Shown in pieces: positions 1 to 9,003 of a stretch of 64,000 bases of DNA. The stretch is from the NCBI RefSeq assembly GCF_007991615.1, contig NZ_BJYR01000001.1, positions 124,001 through 188,000 on the forward strand, read 5' to 3'. Position 1 is the stretch's first letter, and the number at the start of each line of letters is the position of its first letter. Source of the stretch: Novosphingobium sediminis (GTDB lineage: Bacteria > Pseudomonadota > Alphaproteobacteria > Sphingomonadales > Sphingomonadaceae). The translations under genes were made by a program, and so were the position numbers. The notes below the pieces were generated by a model. The model saw nothing but the letters and a program-made list of their open reading frames with translations, was not told the origin of the DNA and searched no databases.

Positions 1-532
1 GATCATCAAGAACGCGGGCCGACTTGGTCGTGATCGTCACCGGATGCCCCGTTTCGAGGCACACCTCGAGAACCGCCCGCGTGATCCGGTAGCGGCTTTC
101 GATTGGCTGGTAGGGATCGGTATTGGTGCCCAGCGCCAGCGGGGCAGGGGTATAGCCGCGCGCGGCAAACGCCTTGCGCAGCAGCAGGGGCGCGGCGGGC
201 TTCGCAAACAGCTTCGTCTCGAAATCCAGCCCCGGCGATAGATCATGCCAGGCATGGGTGGGCCGCGCATAGCAATAGACGCAGCCATGTTCGCAGCCAC
301 GATAGGGATTGAGCGAACGGTCGAAGGGAATGTCCGGCGAGGTGTTGTAGGAAATCGCTGTCTTGGGGGATTCCTCGGTCACGGTTGTCCGCAGCTTGGG
401 GCCGGGACCATCCACCGTTTCCGCTGCATCCAGCCAATCGCCATCAGCGTCGCGCGTGTTCAGCCCGAAGCGCGTGGGCACCAGCGCCGATTGCGCACCG
501 CGGCCGCGAATGGTGGAATCGGATGTTCCCAT
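1..532 (-). CDS. PA0069-family radical SAM protein (C-terminal part outside window)
   Basis: Reading from the ATG at 530-532 towards the left edge gives 177 codons without a stop, so the gene is cut by the window. The radical SAM cluster motif CxxxCxxC is visible as C80-EHG-C84-VY-C87, after the family stretch RSLNPYRG. The downstream text (ETKLFAKP, LGTNTDPYQPIE, TITTKS) matches the PA0069/SplB-like radical SAM family. These proteins bind a 4Fe-4S cluster and S-adenosylmethionine; the substrate of this branch is unknown. The stretch after residue 177 is missing here. Confidence 0.88.
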   Translation of the reverse strand, partial: MGTSDSTIRGRGAQSALVPTRFGLNTRDADGDWLDAAETVDGPGPKLRTTVTEESPKTAISYNTSPDIPFDRSLNPYRGCEHGCVYCYARPTHAWHDLSPGLDFETKLFAKPAAPLLLRKAFAARGYTPAPLALGTNTDPYQPIESRYRITRAVLEVCLETGHPVTITTKSARVLDD

Positions 533-583
533 TTAAGAGAACATAGTGAGAACAGGCGGCGGACGCCAGTCTGTTTGACGCGC

Positions 584-1111
584 CTACTTCTCCAGCAGCC
601 TGGGCATCAGTTCGACGAAATTGCAGGGCCGGTTGCGGCTGTCGAGCTGTTCGGCGAGAATTCCGTCCCAGCCATCCTTCACCGCACCGTTCGAGCCGGG
701 GAGGGCGAAGATATAGGTTCCGCGTGCCACAACCGCGCAGGCGCGCGACTGGATCGTGCTGGTGCCGATGGTCTTGAAGCTGAGCCAGCGGAACAGTTCG
801 CCGAAGCCCGGAATATCGCGCGTCTTCACGCGGTCGAGCGCTTCGGGGGTGACGTCACGCCCGGTAAGGCCGGTGCCGCCGGTAATCACGACAGCATCGA
901 CGCTGCGGTCATCGATCCAGTTGTTGAGCCGGCTGGCGATGCGCGAGGCATCGTCCTTCTCAATTGCGCGCGCGGCAAGGTGATGCCCCGCTGCCTTGAT
1001 CCGCTCTGCCAGGATATCGCCCGAGGTATCATCCTCCGGCCCGCGCGTGTCCGAAACGGTCAGCAGCGCGATGTTGATCGGCTTGAACGTGCGCGAAGTA
1101 TCAATTGCCAC
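584..1111 (-). CDS. moaB: Molybdenum cofactor biosynthesis protein B
   Basis: 175 residues, the usual MoaB length. The MoaB/MogA molybdopterin-binding fold is recognised from LLTVSDTR near the N-terminus, the GGTGLTGRDVTPEA loop in the middle, and the FALPGSNGAVKDGWDGI segment near the C-terminus. The family adenylates or binds molybdopterin during molybdenum cofactor assembly in the cytoplasm. The start codon lies inside the end of the upstream transglycosylase gene (11-base overlap), so the two are probably translated together. The window also encodes a molybdopterin oxidoreductase (40085-40894) that would need the cofactor. Confidence 0.93.
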   Translation of the reverse strand: MAIDTSRTFKPINIALLTVSDTRGPEDDTSGDILAERIKAAGHHLAARAIEKDDASRIASRLNNWIDDRSVDAVVITGGTGLTGRDVTPEALDRVKTRDIPGFGELFRWLSFKTIGTSTIQSRACAVVARGTYIFALPGSNGAVKDGWDGILAEQLDSRNRPCNFVELMPRLLEK

Positions 1112-2942
1112 GCGAGGCCATCCTTACACTATCCGCGCCGGTGAGGCCCGGGAACTTCGGCCACATACCCTGCGCGAGGCCGATGCGGCTCTCAGACGGG
1201 CCGCCGGCCTGGCGCTCGTACATCCAGTAATTGCGCATCACGATCGAAACGTAGCCGCGCGTCTCCCAATAGGGGATCGATTCCATCCACAGCAGCGGAT
1301 CGCCGTTGTCACGGATTTCATTGTTCCAGCGGCTGATCGGCATGGGGCCCGCGTTGTAGGCGGCGATGACCTTGGGCAGCAGCCCGCCGGTCGCGCCCGA
1401 ATCGCGCAGCCGCACGAGGTAGCCCTGCCCGAAGGCAAGGTTCACGTCGGGCAGATCGAGCTGGCTCTCACGCCCTGCCATGGCCGGCTCATCGCGGACA
1501 ATGCCACGCGCGGTGCCGGGCAGAACCTGCATCAACCCTCGCGCACCGGCCGGGCTGACGACCGCCGTGCGGAAATTCGATTCCTGAAGCGAATGCGCGA
1601 AGAGCAGCGCCGGATCGACCTTCCAACCCGTCGCCGGAACCCAGCGCGGCGCCGGGAAGCGCGCGGCGGCATCGGCCTTGGCACCCGAGGGCGCATTGTA
1701 GGCCATCCACAGCTGCGTCGCCGGCAAGCCCAGATCGCGGGCAAGGCGCGAAAGCGGCGCATAGAGCGAGGGATCGCCGATCCGCGCCTGATGGCGCAGC
1801 AGTTCGTCGGCAAGGCCGTCTTCGCCAATCTCGGCAAGCTCAACCGCAAGGCGCACGTTGCTGACCTGACGCAGATGTTGCCAATCGTCCGAAGTGAAAT
1901 CCGGCGCCGAAGTGAGCGTCGTTTCCTTGATGCCCAGCGCTTCGCTGGCGATCATGCCGTAAAGCGTATCGCGCAGCCGTGCGGCGTTGCGCATTGCGCC
2001 CGCAACCTTTTCCGGCGCCCGGCAGCGCATCCATGCGCGCCCGGCCCAGTAATTGGCGGCGGCGTTAAGCTCGTCATTCTGCGCGACGCTGGCGGCTTGC
2101 TCGAAGCTGCTCGCCGCGTTCTGGCAATCGCCGAGCCGCCAGGCGGCGAGGCCTGCGGTCCACAGCGCTTCGGCCACCCACGGCCCACTCGCGCCCTGCA
2201 GCGCGCCCAGCGAGACGTTGCGCGCATTGGTGTCGTCGTTCTCGATGTAGAACGCCCAGCCCACGCGCTGATGCCATTCGGCGCGTGCCTCTGCCGAAAG
2301 GCTGGCTTCGATCCCGTCGAGCAGGATGCGGGCGCCAAGCGGGTCGTCGTTCTTGATGCGGTCCTGAATGGCGAGCGCCACGCTGTCTGGCATTGTGCCA
2401 TCGGCAACCGGGCGCGGCTTGATGCGCTTGGGCAGGCCGGGCAGCGCCATCATCGGCTGCGCGCTGGGGAGCGCCGGCAGTTCGGTCGCGCCGCGCTTCA
2501 GCGCAAGGCGGCTCAGCTGTTCGGCCCACGGCAGCTCAGGCGCTGAGGAAAGGACCTGCGTCAGCGGCGCAAGTTCTGCCTTTGGCGAACTGGAAGCGAG
2601 GAAATACTGCGCCTTGGCAACCGCATGGAGCGGACCATCGGGGCGCTGGGCGAGCAGCGACTGCACCGTCGTCCAGTCCTCGCGCTCGATCGCGCCGAAC
2701 ATCTGCTTGTAAAAGGCGCGGTCTTCCTGGCTGAGAAGCGAGGGCACCGCGGTTCGATCAGTCCGCGCACGGAAGTATTCGGCAGCAGCGCTGTTGGCAG
2801 ACGCAGGCGCGGCAGTACTGGCAGCGAGAACGGCAGCCACGGCAAGCAATGCAGTTCGGCTGAACTTCACGAACGATTGGCCCCGCACGAACATCCCACT
2901 TCGGATCTCTTCCCGTTCAAATCTGCCAGTCTTCACGGTCAT
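1101..2942 (-). CDS. Soluble lytic murein transglycosylase (Slt-type)
   Basis: 613 residues from the ATG at 2942, which overlaps the stop of the upstream gene as ATGA. A second start, M17 at 2894, would put the signal peptide (SRTALLAVAAVLAAS, then ASA) directly at the N-terminus, so either start is possible. An export signal is followed by a helical repeat region (about 60-420) and a C-terminal SLT domain. The catalytic Glu is E454 in SLQESNF, followed by GLMQ (469-472) and IAAYNAGP (about 526-533). The enzyme would cleave peptidoglycan in the periplasm with 1,6-anhydro product formation. It is sandwiched, with overlaps, between a UDG-like gene and moaB. Confidence 0.92.
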   Translation of the reverse strand: MTVKTGRFEREEIRSGMFVRGQSFVKFSRTALLAVAAVLAASTAAPASANSAAAEYFRARTDRTAVPSLLSQEDRAFYKQMFGAIEREDWTTVQSLLAQRPDGPLHAVAKAQYFLASSSPKAELAPLTQVLSSAPELPWAEQLSRLALKRGATELPALPSAQPMMALPGLPKRIKPRPVADGTMPDSVALAIQDRIKNDDPLGARILLDGIEASLSAEARAEWHQRVGWAFYIENDDTNARNVSLGALQGASGPWVAEALWTAGLAAWRLGDCQNAASSFEQAASVAQNDELNAAANYWAGRAWMRCRAPEKVAGAMRNAARLRDTLYGMIASEALGIKETTLTSAPDFTSDDWQHLRQVSNVRLAVELAEIGEDGLADELLRHQARIGDPSLYAPLSRLARDLGLPATQLWMAYNAPSGAKADAAARFPAPRWVPATGWKVDPALLFAHSLQESNFRTAVVSPAGARGLMQVLPGTARGIVRDEPAMAGRESQLDLPDVNLAFGQGYLVRLRDSGATGGLLPKVIAAYNAGPMPISRWNNEIRDNGDPLLWMESIPYWETRGYVSIVMRNYWMYERQAGGPSESRIGLAQGMWPKFPGLTGADSVRMASRGN

Positions 2943-3727
2943 GCCGAAACGGCCTGTCCAGCCATCCCGTCCAACCAGCGCTGCCAGACCCCTGCTTTCC
3001 AGCTCGGTTTGGCCAACAAGGTTTCGAGATCGTATTCGAACCCTGCCGGAATACTGCCACTCTCATGGTTAAGCACGCGTAAATGGTGAGCATTTTGCGC
3101 TGAGTCGTGCCCGAGAAGCGTCAGGATGTCCCCGCGGCCAAACACCAGCATCCGCTCGGGTGCAGCCAGCGCGATATGCCGTTTCAGCACTGCCCCAAGG
3201 CCGGCCATGCCCAATCCTGCCCAATCGGGCAGGGCGATTCGGGCCGGCAGGGCCGATGCGCGGTAGACGGTGGCCGGTTCCAGCCCCATCGCGCCCAGCA
3301 TGGAGTCGAGCAGCTTGCCATTGCGGCCGGACAGCAGCGTTTCCCCGTCGTCCTCGGCTGGCATCGGCACAAGCACCATCAACTTGGCCCCGTGCGGACC
3401 CGTGGGTGCAAACCGCCGCGCGCCCTTCGGTGCAAGCGTCGGTTCGGTTAGCCACCAAGCCGCAAAATCCTCGAATTTTTCAGGCCATGCGCTACGATCT
3501 TCAGCAACTGGCGGAGCTGCAGCAATCTGCGACGAAACCCGCGGTGGCCGCTGCTCGACAGGGGGAAGCATGGGGGCGGCCTTTGCCGGACGTGCCGGAG
3601 TATCCGCTGCCAGCCAGTCCTGCGGCGCATCGACAAAGGCCATGTCGACGCCTGCCTCGGCCCACCAGCCGAGCGCTGCATCGAGGGCTTGGCCCAACGA
3701 CCTGTCATTTGTGTCTACCGGTCCCAT
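2939..3727 (-). CDS. Uracil-DNA glycosylase superfamily-like protein, probably non-catalytic
   Basis: 262 residues from the ATG at 3725-3727; the longer open frame upstream is antisense to the ETF-QO gene and was not used. Residues 115-145 (LMVLVPMPAEDDGE, then GRNGKLLDSML) and the later segment MLVFGRGDILTLLG resemble family-4 uracil-DNA glycosylases. The protein contains no cysteine, so it cannot carry the 4Fe-4S cluster of families 4 and 5, and its first motif is altered. The N-terminal 80 residues are Pro/Ala-rich and probably disordered. It overlaps the transglycosylase start as ATGA. The function is unknown; a degenerate glycosylase fold is inferred. Confidence 0.7.
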   Translation of the reverse strand: MGPVDTNDRSLGQALDAALGWWAEAGVDMAFVDAPQDWLAADTPARPAKAAPMLPPVEQRPPRVSSQIAAAPPVAEDRSAWPEKFEDFAAWWLTEPTLAPKGARRFAPTGPHGAKLMVLVPMPAEDDGETLLSGRNGKLLDSMLGAMGLEPATVYRASALPARIALPDWAGLGMAGLGAVLKRHIALAAPERMLVFGRGDILTLLGHDSAQNAHHLRVLNHESGSIPAGFEYDLETLLAKPSWKAGVWQRWLDGMAGQAVSA

Positions 3728-3824
3728 CGCCTTGCGGTCTTGACCTTGCTTGCGCCAGCTTTCAAGGCAGGCACTTGAGCTTTCGGGGCACAGCGTGCCC
3801 GATATGGGGTCGGAGCGAGAGAAG

Positions 3825-5471
3825 ATGAGCGAACGGGAATCGATGCCGTATGACGTCGTGATTGTCGGCGGCGGGCCTGCGGGTCTGGCTGCGGCGATCC
3901 GCCTCAAGCAGGTCAATTCCGAGATATCGGTCTGTATCCTCGAAAAAGGTTCGGAAATCGGCGCGCATATCCTGTCGGGCGCGGTGGTCGATCCAAAGGC
4001 GCTCGATGAACTGCTGCCCGAATGGCGCGAGCAGGGCTGTCCGATGGCCGAGACGCCGGTGACCGACAACTGGCACTGGGTGCTGACACGCGGCGGCAAA
4101 ACCGCGCTGCCGCACTGGCCGATGCCTCCGTTCATGTCGAACCACGGCAACTACACTGGCAGTCTTGGCAACCTCTGCCGCTGGCTTGCCGAACAGGCCG
4201 GCGAACTCGGCGTCGAGATCTTCCCCGGCTTCCCTGCCGCCGAGATTCTTTACGACGACAAGGGCGCGGTGCGCGGCGTGGCGACCGGCGACATGGGCGT
4301 GGCCAAGGATGGCAGCCACAAGCCGGACTATCAGCCGGGCATGGAGCTCCTCGCAAAATATACCCTGTTTGCAGAGGGTGCGCGCGGACATCTCACGAAG
4401 CAGCTGAAGTCCAAGTACGACCTCGAGCGCGAATGCCAGCCGCAGGTTTATGGCATCGGGATCAAGGAACTGTGGGACATCGATCCCGACAAGCACGTGC
4501 AGGGCCGAGTGATCCACACGCAGGGCTGGCCGCTTTCCGAAAGCAATTCGTGGGGCGGCGGCTTCCTCTATCACCAGGCCAACAATCAGGTGGCCTTGGG
4601 CTTCGTCACCGCGCTCGATTACGCGAATCCCTACGTCTATCCCTACGAGGAATTCCAGCGCTGGAAGCAGCATCCGGCGATCCGCGAGATCCTCGAAGGC
4701 GGCCGCCGCGTGTCTTATGGCGCGCGCGCCATCAACGAAGGTGGCTGGCAGTCGGTGCCGCGCCTTGCTTTCCCGGGCGGTGCGCTGATTGGCTGCTCGG
4801 CGGGCTTCGTCAACGTGCCGCGCATCAAGGGCAGCCACACCGCGATGAAGAGCGGCATGCTCGCCGCCGAAGCGATTGCCGCCGCGATGGCGAACGGCCG
4901 CGAGCAGGATGAACTGGGCGAATACGATAGCGCCGTCCGCGAAAGCTGGATCGCCAAGGAACTCAAGCTCGTTCAGAACGCGCAGCCGTTGGTTGCCAAG
5001 TTCGGCGGGTCGCTCGGCACCGTGCTGGCGGGTGCGGACATGTGGGCGCGCGTGCTCAAGGTCAATCCGATCGGCGCGATGAAGCACCACAAGGATAGCG
5101 AGCACACCATGCGCGCCGATCTGTTCAAGCCGATCGAATACCCCAAGCCCGACGGGGTGATCTCATTCGACCGCCTGACCTCGGTCTCGTTCTCCTACAC
5201 CAACCACGAGGAGGACCAGCCGTGCCACCTCGTGCTGAAGGATCCGACCGTCCCGACGCGGATCAACCTGCCGCTCTATGCGGGGCCTGAAGCGCGCTTC
5301 TGCCCGGCGGGCGTTTACGAGTTCCTGACCGGCGAGGACGGCAATCCGCGCCTACAGATCAACGCCCAGAACTGCGTTCACTGCAAGACTTGCGACATCA
5401 AGGACACGACGCAGAACATCGAATGGGTCACGCCGGAAGGCGGCGGTGGCCCGAACTATCCTAACATGTGA
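3825..5471 (+). CDS. Electron transfer flavoprotein-ubiquinone oxidoreductase
   Basis: 548 residues from the ATG at 3825, preceded by a purine-rich GAGAGAAG; an upstream in-frame ATG at 3750 gives an unlikely leader. The N-terminus carries an FAD-binding Rossmann motif (VVIVGGGPAGLAAA). The C-terminus carries the 4Fe-4S cysteines in CPAGVYEF and NCVHCKTCDIKD, ending in NIEWVTPEGGGGPNYPNM as in this family. It passes electrons from acyl-CoA and other dehydrogenases via ETF to ubiquinone at the membrane. The divergent UDG-like gene starts 97 bases upstream. A strong hairpin follows the stop and runs into the ispE leader. Confidence 0.97.
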   Translation: MSERESMPYDVVIVGGGPAGLAAAIRLKQVNSEISVCILEKGSEIGAHILSGAVVDPKALDELLPEWREQGCPMAETPVTDNWHWVLTRGGKTALPHWPMPPFMSNHGNYTGSLGNLCRWLAEQAGELGVEIFPGFPAAEILYDDKGAVRGVATGDMGVAKDGSHKPDYQPGMELLAKYTLFAEGARGHLTKQLKSKYDLERECQPQVYGIGIKELWDIDPDKHVQGRVIHTQGWPLSESNSWGGGFLYHQANNQVALGFVTALDYANPYVYPYEEFQRWKQHPAIREILEGGRRVSYGARAINEGGWQSVPRLAFPGGALIGCSAGFVNVPRIKGSHTAMKSGMLAAEAIAAAMANGREQDELGEYDSAVRESWIAKELKLVQNAQPLVAKFGGSLGTVLAGADMWARVLKVNPIGAMKHHKDSEHTMRADLFKPIEYPKPDGVISFDRLTSVSFSYTNHEEDQPCHLVLKDPTVPTRINLPLYAGPEARFCPAGVYEFLTGEDGNPRLQINAQNCVHCKTCDIKDTTQNIEWVTPEGGGGPNYPNM

Positions 5472-5478
5472 TGGAATA

Positions 5479-5501
5479 CCCCTCCCGGTTTGCGGGAGGG
5501 G
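5479..5501 (+). promoter_or_regulatory. Hairpin containing the ispE Shine-Dalgarno sequence
   Basis: CCCCTCCCG (5479-5487), a five-base loop, and CGGGAGGGG (5493-5501) form a perfect 9-bp stem eight bases after the ETF-QO stop. There is no U-tract. The right arm contains the only good Shine-Dalgarno sequence (GGGAGG) for the ispE ATG at 5509. When folded, the stem would hide it. Confidence 0.6.
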
Positions 5502-5508
5502 GCTCGTC

Positions 5509-6306
5509 ATGCGCGAAACCGCTTACGCCAAGATCAACCTCGCACTCCACGTCCGGCGGCGGCGCGAGGACGGCTATCATGAGCTTGAGACGCTGTTCGC
5601 CTTCGTCGATGCGGGGGATGAACTGGTCGCTGAGCCTGCTGCCGAAGATGTGCTTCATGTCGTGGGTGAGTTTGGGGTCACGCTTTCCGATCCGTTTGGA
5701 AATATCGTATCCAAGGCTTTGAATTCACTGCCACATGGCAGTGGTTTGGCGATTACGTTGGAGAAGCGCCTGCCTGTCGCTGCGGGGCTCGGCGGCGGAT
5801 CGGCCGATGCGGGCGCGGTGTTTCGCATGGTCCAACGCGCGTATGGCCTGCCGGATGACTGGCACGAACGCGCCGCGAAACTGGGCGCTGACGTTCCCGC
5901 CTGCGTGCTGAGCGAGGCCTGCATCGGACGCGGAACGGGGACCGAACTCGAACCTGTCGCCAACGATCTGGCCGGAACGCCGGTCCTCCTCGTCAACCCG
6001 CGTATCCCGCTCGCGACCGGTCCGGTATTCAAGGGGTGGGACCAGATCGACCATGGCCCCATGCCAACAGGCGACTTGCGCACGATCGCGCTTGAAGGCC
6101 GCAACGATCTGGAACCAAGCGCCATCGCCCTCGTGCCACAGATCGCTGACGTCATCTCTGCATTGCAGGCAAGCGGCGCGTGGCTTGCCCGCATGTCCGG
6201 CTCGGGCGCGACGTGTTTTGCGCTTTACGACAGCCCGCAAGCCCGCGACGCGGCAGCGAGTGCCTTGCCACCGGAATGGTGGCGCCTCGCGGGGGCTCTG
6301 CGATGA
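5509..6306 (+). CDS. ispE: 4-diphosphocytidyl-2-C-methyl-D-erythritol kinase
   Basis: 265 residues with the GHMP-kinase layout: N-terminal AYAKINLALHV, the ATP-binding glycine loop PVAAGLGGGSADA near residue 90, and the C-terminal MSGSGATCFALY. It phosphorylates CDP-methylerythritol in the MEP pathway. It therefore feeds isoprenoid supply for the carotenoid genes at 45-51 kb and for quinones. The ATG at 5509 is chosen because the in-frame start at 5446 lies within the ETF-QO gene. The stop overlaps the next start as ATGA. Confidence 0.96.
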   Translation: MRETAYAKINLALHVRRRREDGYHELETLFAFVDAGDELVAEPAAEDVLHVVGEFGVTLSDPFGNIVSKALNSLPHGSGLAITLEKRLPVAAGLGGGSADAGAVFRMVQRAYGLPDDWHERAAKLGADVPACVLSEACIGRGTGTELEPVANDLAGTPVLLVNPRIPLATGPVFKGWDQIDHGPMPTGDLRTIALEGRNDLEPSAIALVPQIADVISALQASGAWLARMSGSGATCFALYDSPQARDAAASALPPEWWRLAGALR

Positions 6307-7031
6307 GCGAGGCCTACCAGATCATTGGCACGCCGCGTTTTGGGGGCATTCTTGTCGTCTCCGATCACGCATCGAAGCGGGTGCCGGACGACATCGACCT
6401 CGGTATCGACCCGGCGCTGCTTGAACAGCACATTGCGGTTGATATCGGGGTTGCAGGTGTCGCTGCCCAGATGGCCGAGCGCCCCGGCATTGCAGCCTTT
6501 CTTGGGGGCGTCAGCCGCCTCGTCTGCGATTTCAACCGCGACGAGCATGGCCCGACAGTCTGCCCCATCGCCAGTGACGGACATGCCATTCCAGGCAACG
6601 CGCTCGATCACGCCGGCCACGAAGCTCGGCTCGCGCGCTTCTATCGTCCTTACCACGAAGCGCTTTCCGCGCTGCTTGATGATGCGCCGCCAGCGCTGAT
6701 CCTTTCGCTGCACAGCTTCACGCCGCAGCTTGCCAGCGATCCGGCGCAGCAGCGCCCGTGGCAGGTCGGAGTGCTCTACAACGAGGACGACCGCGCCTCG
6801 CGTCTCGCCATTCCGCTGTTGGAGGCCGAAGGGCTCGTGGTGGGCGATCAGGAGCCCTATTCGGGCCGCCTGCTCAATGCGACGATGAACCGCCACGCCG
6901 AGGCGGAAGGGCGTCCCTATTTCGGCGTGGAAGTGCGGCAAGATCAGATCGCCGATCCGGCCAACCATGCGGCCTGGGCCGAACGCCTTGCCCGCATTGC
7001 CAATCGGGTAGCCATCGCGCTTGGCGAATAG
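6303..7031 (+). CDS. N-formylglutamate amidohydrolase family protein
   Basis: 242 residues, starting at the ATG that overlaps the ispE stop. Family features are ILVVSDHASKRVP near the N-terminus, VSRLVCDFNRDE, LILSLHSFTP, and the C-terminal YFGVEVRQD. These match the FGase family of zinc-dependent hydrolases (HutG type), which release formate from N-formylglutamate. No histidine-degradation genes lie nearby, so the true substrate may be another N-acyl amino acid. Translation is probably coupled to ispE. Confidence 0.85.
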   Translation: MSEAYQIIGTPRFGGILVVSDHASKRVPDDIDLGIDPALLEQHIAVDIGVAGVAAQMAERPGIAAFLGGVSRLVCDFNRDEHGPTVCPIASDGHAIPGNALDHAGHEARLARFYRPYHEALSALLDDAPPALILSLHSFTPQLASDPAQQRPWQVGVLYNEDDRASRLAIPLLEAEGLVVGDQEPYSGRLLNATMNRHAEAEGRPYFGVEVRQDQIADPANHAAWAERLARIANRVAIALGE

Positions 7032-7134
7032 CCGGATGGTTGCGGAGATTACTTTCGACCGGAAAGCGCTCTTGCGCTAGGTGCACGGCATCGTCGCCGT
7101 TCAGGCGAGCACCAAGCTTCAAGAGAGAATGCCA

Positions 7135-9003
7135 ATGCCGGTCTATCGTTCCAGAACCACCACCCACGGCCGCAACATGGCGGGCGCGCGCGGACTGTGG
7201 CGCGCCACGGGCATGAAGGACAGCGACTTCGGCAAGCCGATCATTGCCGTGGTCAACAGTTTCACCCAGTTCGTGCCCGGCCACGTCCACCTCAAGGACC
7301 TCGGCCAGCTCGTCGCTCGCGAGATCGAGGCGGCGGGCGGCGTCGCCAAGGAATTCAATACCATCGCGGTCGATGACGGCATCGCCATGGGCCACGACGG
7401 GATGCTCTATTCGCTGCCCAGCCGCGACCTGATCGCCGACAGCGTCGAGTACATGGTCAACGCGCACTGCGCCGATGCCATGGTCTGCATTTCGAACTGC
7501 GACAAGATCACCCCCGGCATGCTGATGGCCGCAATGCGCATCAACATCCCCGCCGTGTTTGTCTCGGGCGGGCCGATGGAAGCCGGCAAGGTATTGCTGA
7601 AGGGCAAGGAAGTCGCGCTCGACCTCGTCGACGCGATGGTCGCCGCCGCTGACGAGAAGTACACCGACGAGGAAGTGACCGCGATCGAGCGCTCGGCCTG
7701 CCCGACCTGCGGTTCGTGCTCGGGCATGTTCACCGCCAACTCGATGAACTGCCTGACCGAAGCGCTCGGCCTTTCGCTTCCGGGCAACGGCTCGGTGCTG
7801 GCGACTCATGCCGACCGCGAGCGCCTGTTCCGTGAGGCTGGCCGTCTCTCGGTCGATCTGTGCCGCCGTTACTACGAGCAGGATGACGCCAGCGTCCTCC
7901 CGCGCGAGGTCGCCAGCTTCAAGGCATTCGAGAATGCGATGAGCCTTGATATCGCGATGGGCGGTTCGACCAACACCGTGCTGCACCTCCTCGCCGCCGC
8001 ACATGAGGCCGGTGTCGATTTCACCATGGCCGATATCGACCGCCTCTCGCGCCGCGTACCGTGCCTTTCCAAGGTGGCGCCGGCCAAGTCCGACGTTCAC
8101 ATGGAAGACGTGCACCGCGCAGGCGGCATCATGGCGATCCTTGGCGAACTCGAGCGGGCCGGGTTGCTCCACACCGATCTGCCGACCGTCCATAGCCCGA
8201 CCATGGCGGATGCGATCAACAAGTGGGACATTTCCCGTAGCAATGACCCGCAAGTGCATGAATTCTTTAAGGCAGCCCCCGGCGGCGTGCCGACGCAGGT
8301 TGCCTTCAGCCAGTCGCGCCGCTGGAAGGAACTCGATCTCGACCGGGAGACCGGCGTGATCCGTTCGGCCGAGCACGCCTTCAGCAAGGATGGCGGGCTG
8401 GCCGTCCTCTTTGGCAATCTCGCCAAGGACGGCTGCATCGTGAAGACGGCGGGCGTTGACGAGAAGATCCTCAAGTTCAGCGGCCCGGCCAAGGTCTATG
8501 AAAGCCAGGACGCTGCCGTTACGGCGATCCTTACCGGTCAGGTCGAGGCGGGTGACGTCGTGCTGATCCGCTACGAAGGGCCGCGCGGCGGGCCGGGCAT
8601 GCAGGAAATGCTTTATCCGACAAGCTACCTCAAGTCGAAGGGCCTTGGCGCTGCCTGCGCGCTCGTGACGGACGGGCGTTTCTCGGGTGGTACTTCGGGC
8701 CTCTCGATCGGCCACTGCTCGCCCGAAGCGGCGGAAGGCGGCACGATCGGCCTCGTCGAGACGGGCGACCGCATCGAAATCGACATTCCGAACCGCTCGA
8801 TCAATCTGATCGTCGATGATGCCACGCTCGCCGAGCGCCGCAAGGCCGCCGAAGCGCGCGGGTGGCAGCCGGTAAAGCCGCGTCCGCGCAAGGTCAGCCT
8901 CGCGCTGCAGGCCTATGCCCTGATGACCACCAGCGCCGCGCGCGGCGGGGTGCGTGATCTGTCCGGGATCGTCCGCCAGAGCGGCACGCAGGATGCCGGC
9001 TGA
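7135..9003 (+). CDS. ilvD: Dihydroxy-acid dehydratase
   Basis: 622 residues, the usual IlvD length. The ATG at 7135 is chosen because AAGAGAG at 7121-7127 sits 7 bases upstream; the ATG at 7129 would be too close. Family signatures include [28 protein letters not shown] (Fe-S cluster cysteines) and the C-terminal [15 protein letters not shown]. It dehydrates dihydroxy-isovalerate and dihydroxy-methylvalerate in valine, leucine and isoleucine synthesis. The 103-base gap upstream holds no recognisable structure beyond the ribosome-binding site. Its end overlaps the next gene by 11 bases. Confidence 0.97.
   Translation: MPVYRSRTTTHGRNMAGARGLWRATGMKDSDFGKPIIAVVNSFTQFVPGHVHLKDLGQLVAREIEAAGGVAKEFNTIAVDDGIAMGHDGMLYSLPSRDLIADSVEYMVNAHCADAMVCISNCDKITPGMLMAAMRINIPAVFVSGGPMEAGKVLLKGKEVALDLVDAMVAAADEKYTDEEVTAIERSACPTCGSCSGMFTANSMNCLTEALGLSLPGNGSVLATHADRERLFREAGRLSVDLCRRYYEQDDASVLPREVASFKAFENAMSLDIAMGGSTNTVLHLLAAAHEAGVDFTMADIDRLSRRVPCLSKVAPAKSDVHMEDVHRAGGIMAILGELERAGLLHTDLPTVHSPTMADAINKWDISRSNDPQVHEFFKAAPGGVPTQVAFSQSRRWKELDLDRETGVIRSAEHAFSKDGGLAVLFGNLAKDGCIVKTAGVDEKILKFSGPAKVYESQDAAVTAILTGQVEAGDVVLIRYEGPRGGPGMQEMLYPTSYLKSKGLGAACALVTDGRFSGGTSGLSIGHCSPEAAEGGTIGLVETGDRIEIDIPNRSINLIVDDATLAERRKAAEARGWQPVKPRPRKVSLALQAYALMTTSAARGGVRDLSGIVRQSGTQDAG

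Noticed and set aside
3762..5105. Long minus-strand open frame of 447 codons
   Set aside because: It is antisense to the ETF-QO gene, His/Arg/Ala-rich without domains; G+C-rich DNA commonly leaves the opposite strand open.
6874..8715. Minus-strand open frame of 613 codons
   Set aside because: It is the mirror of ilvD with no recognisable motif or ribosome-binding site.
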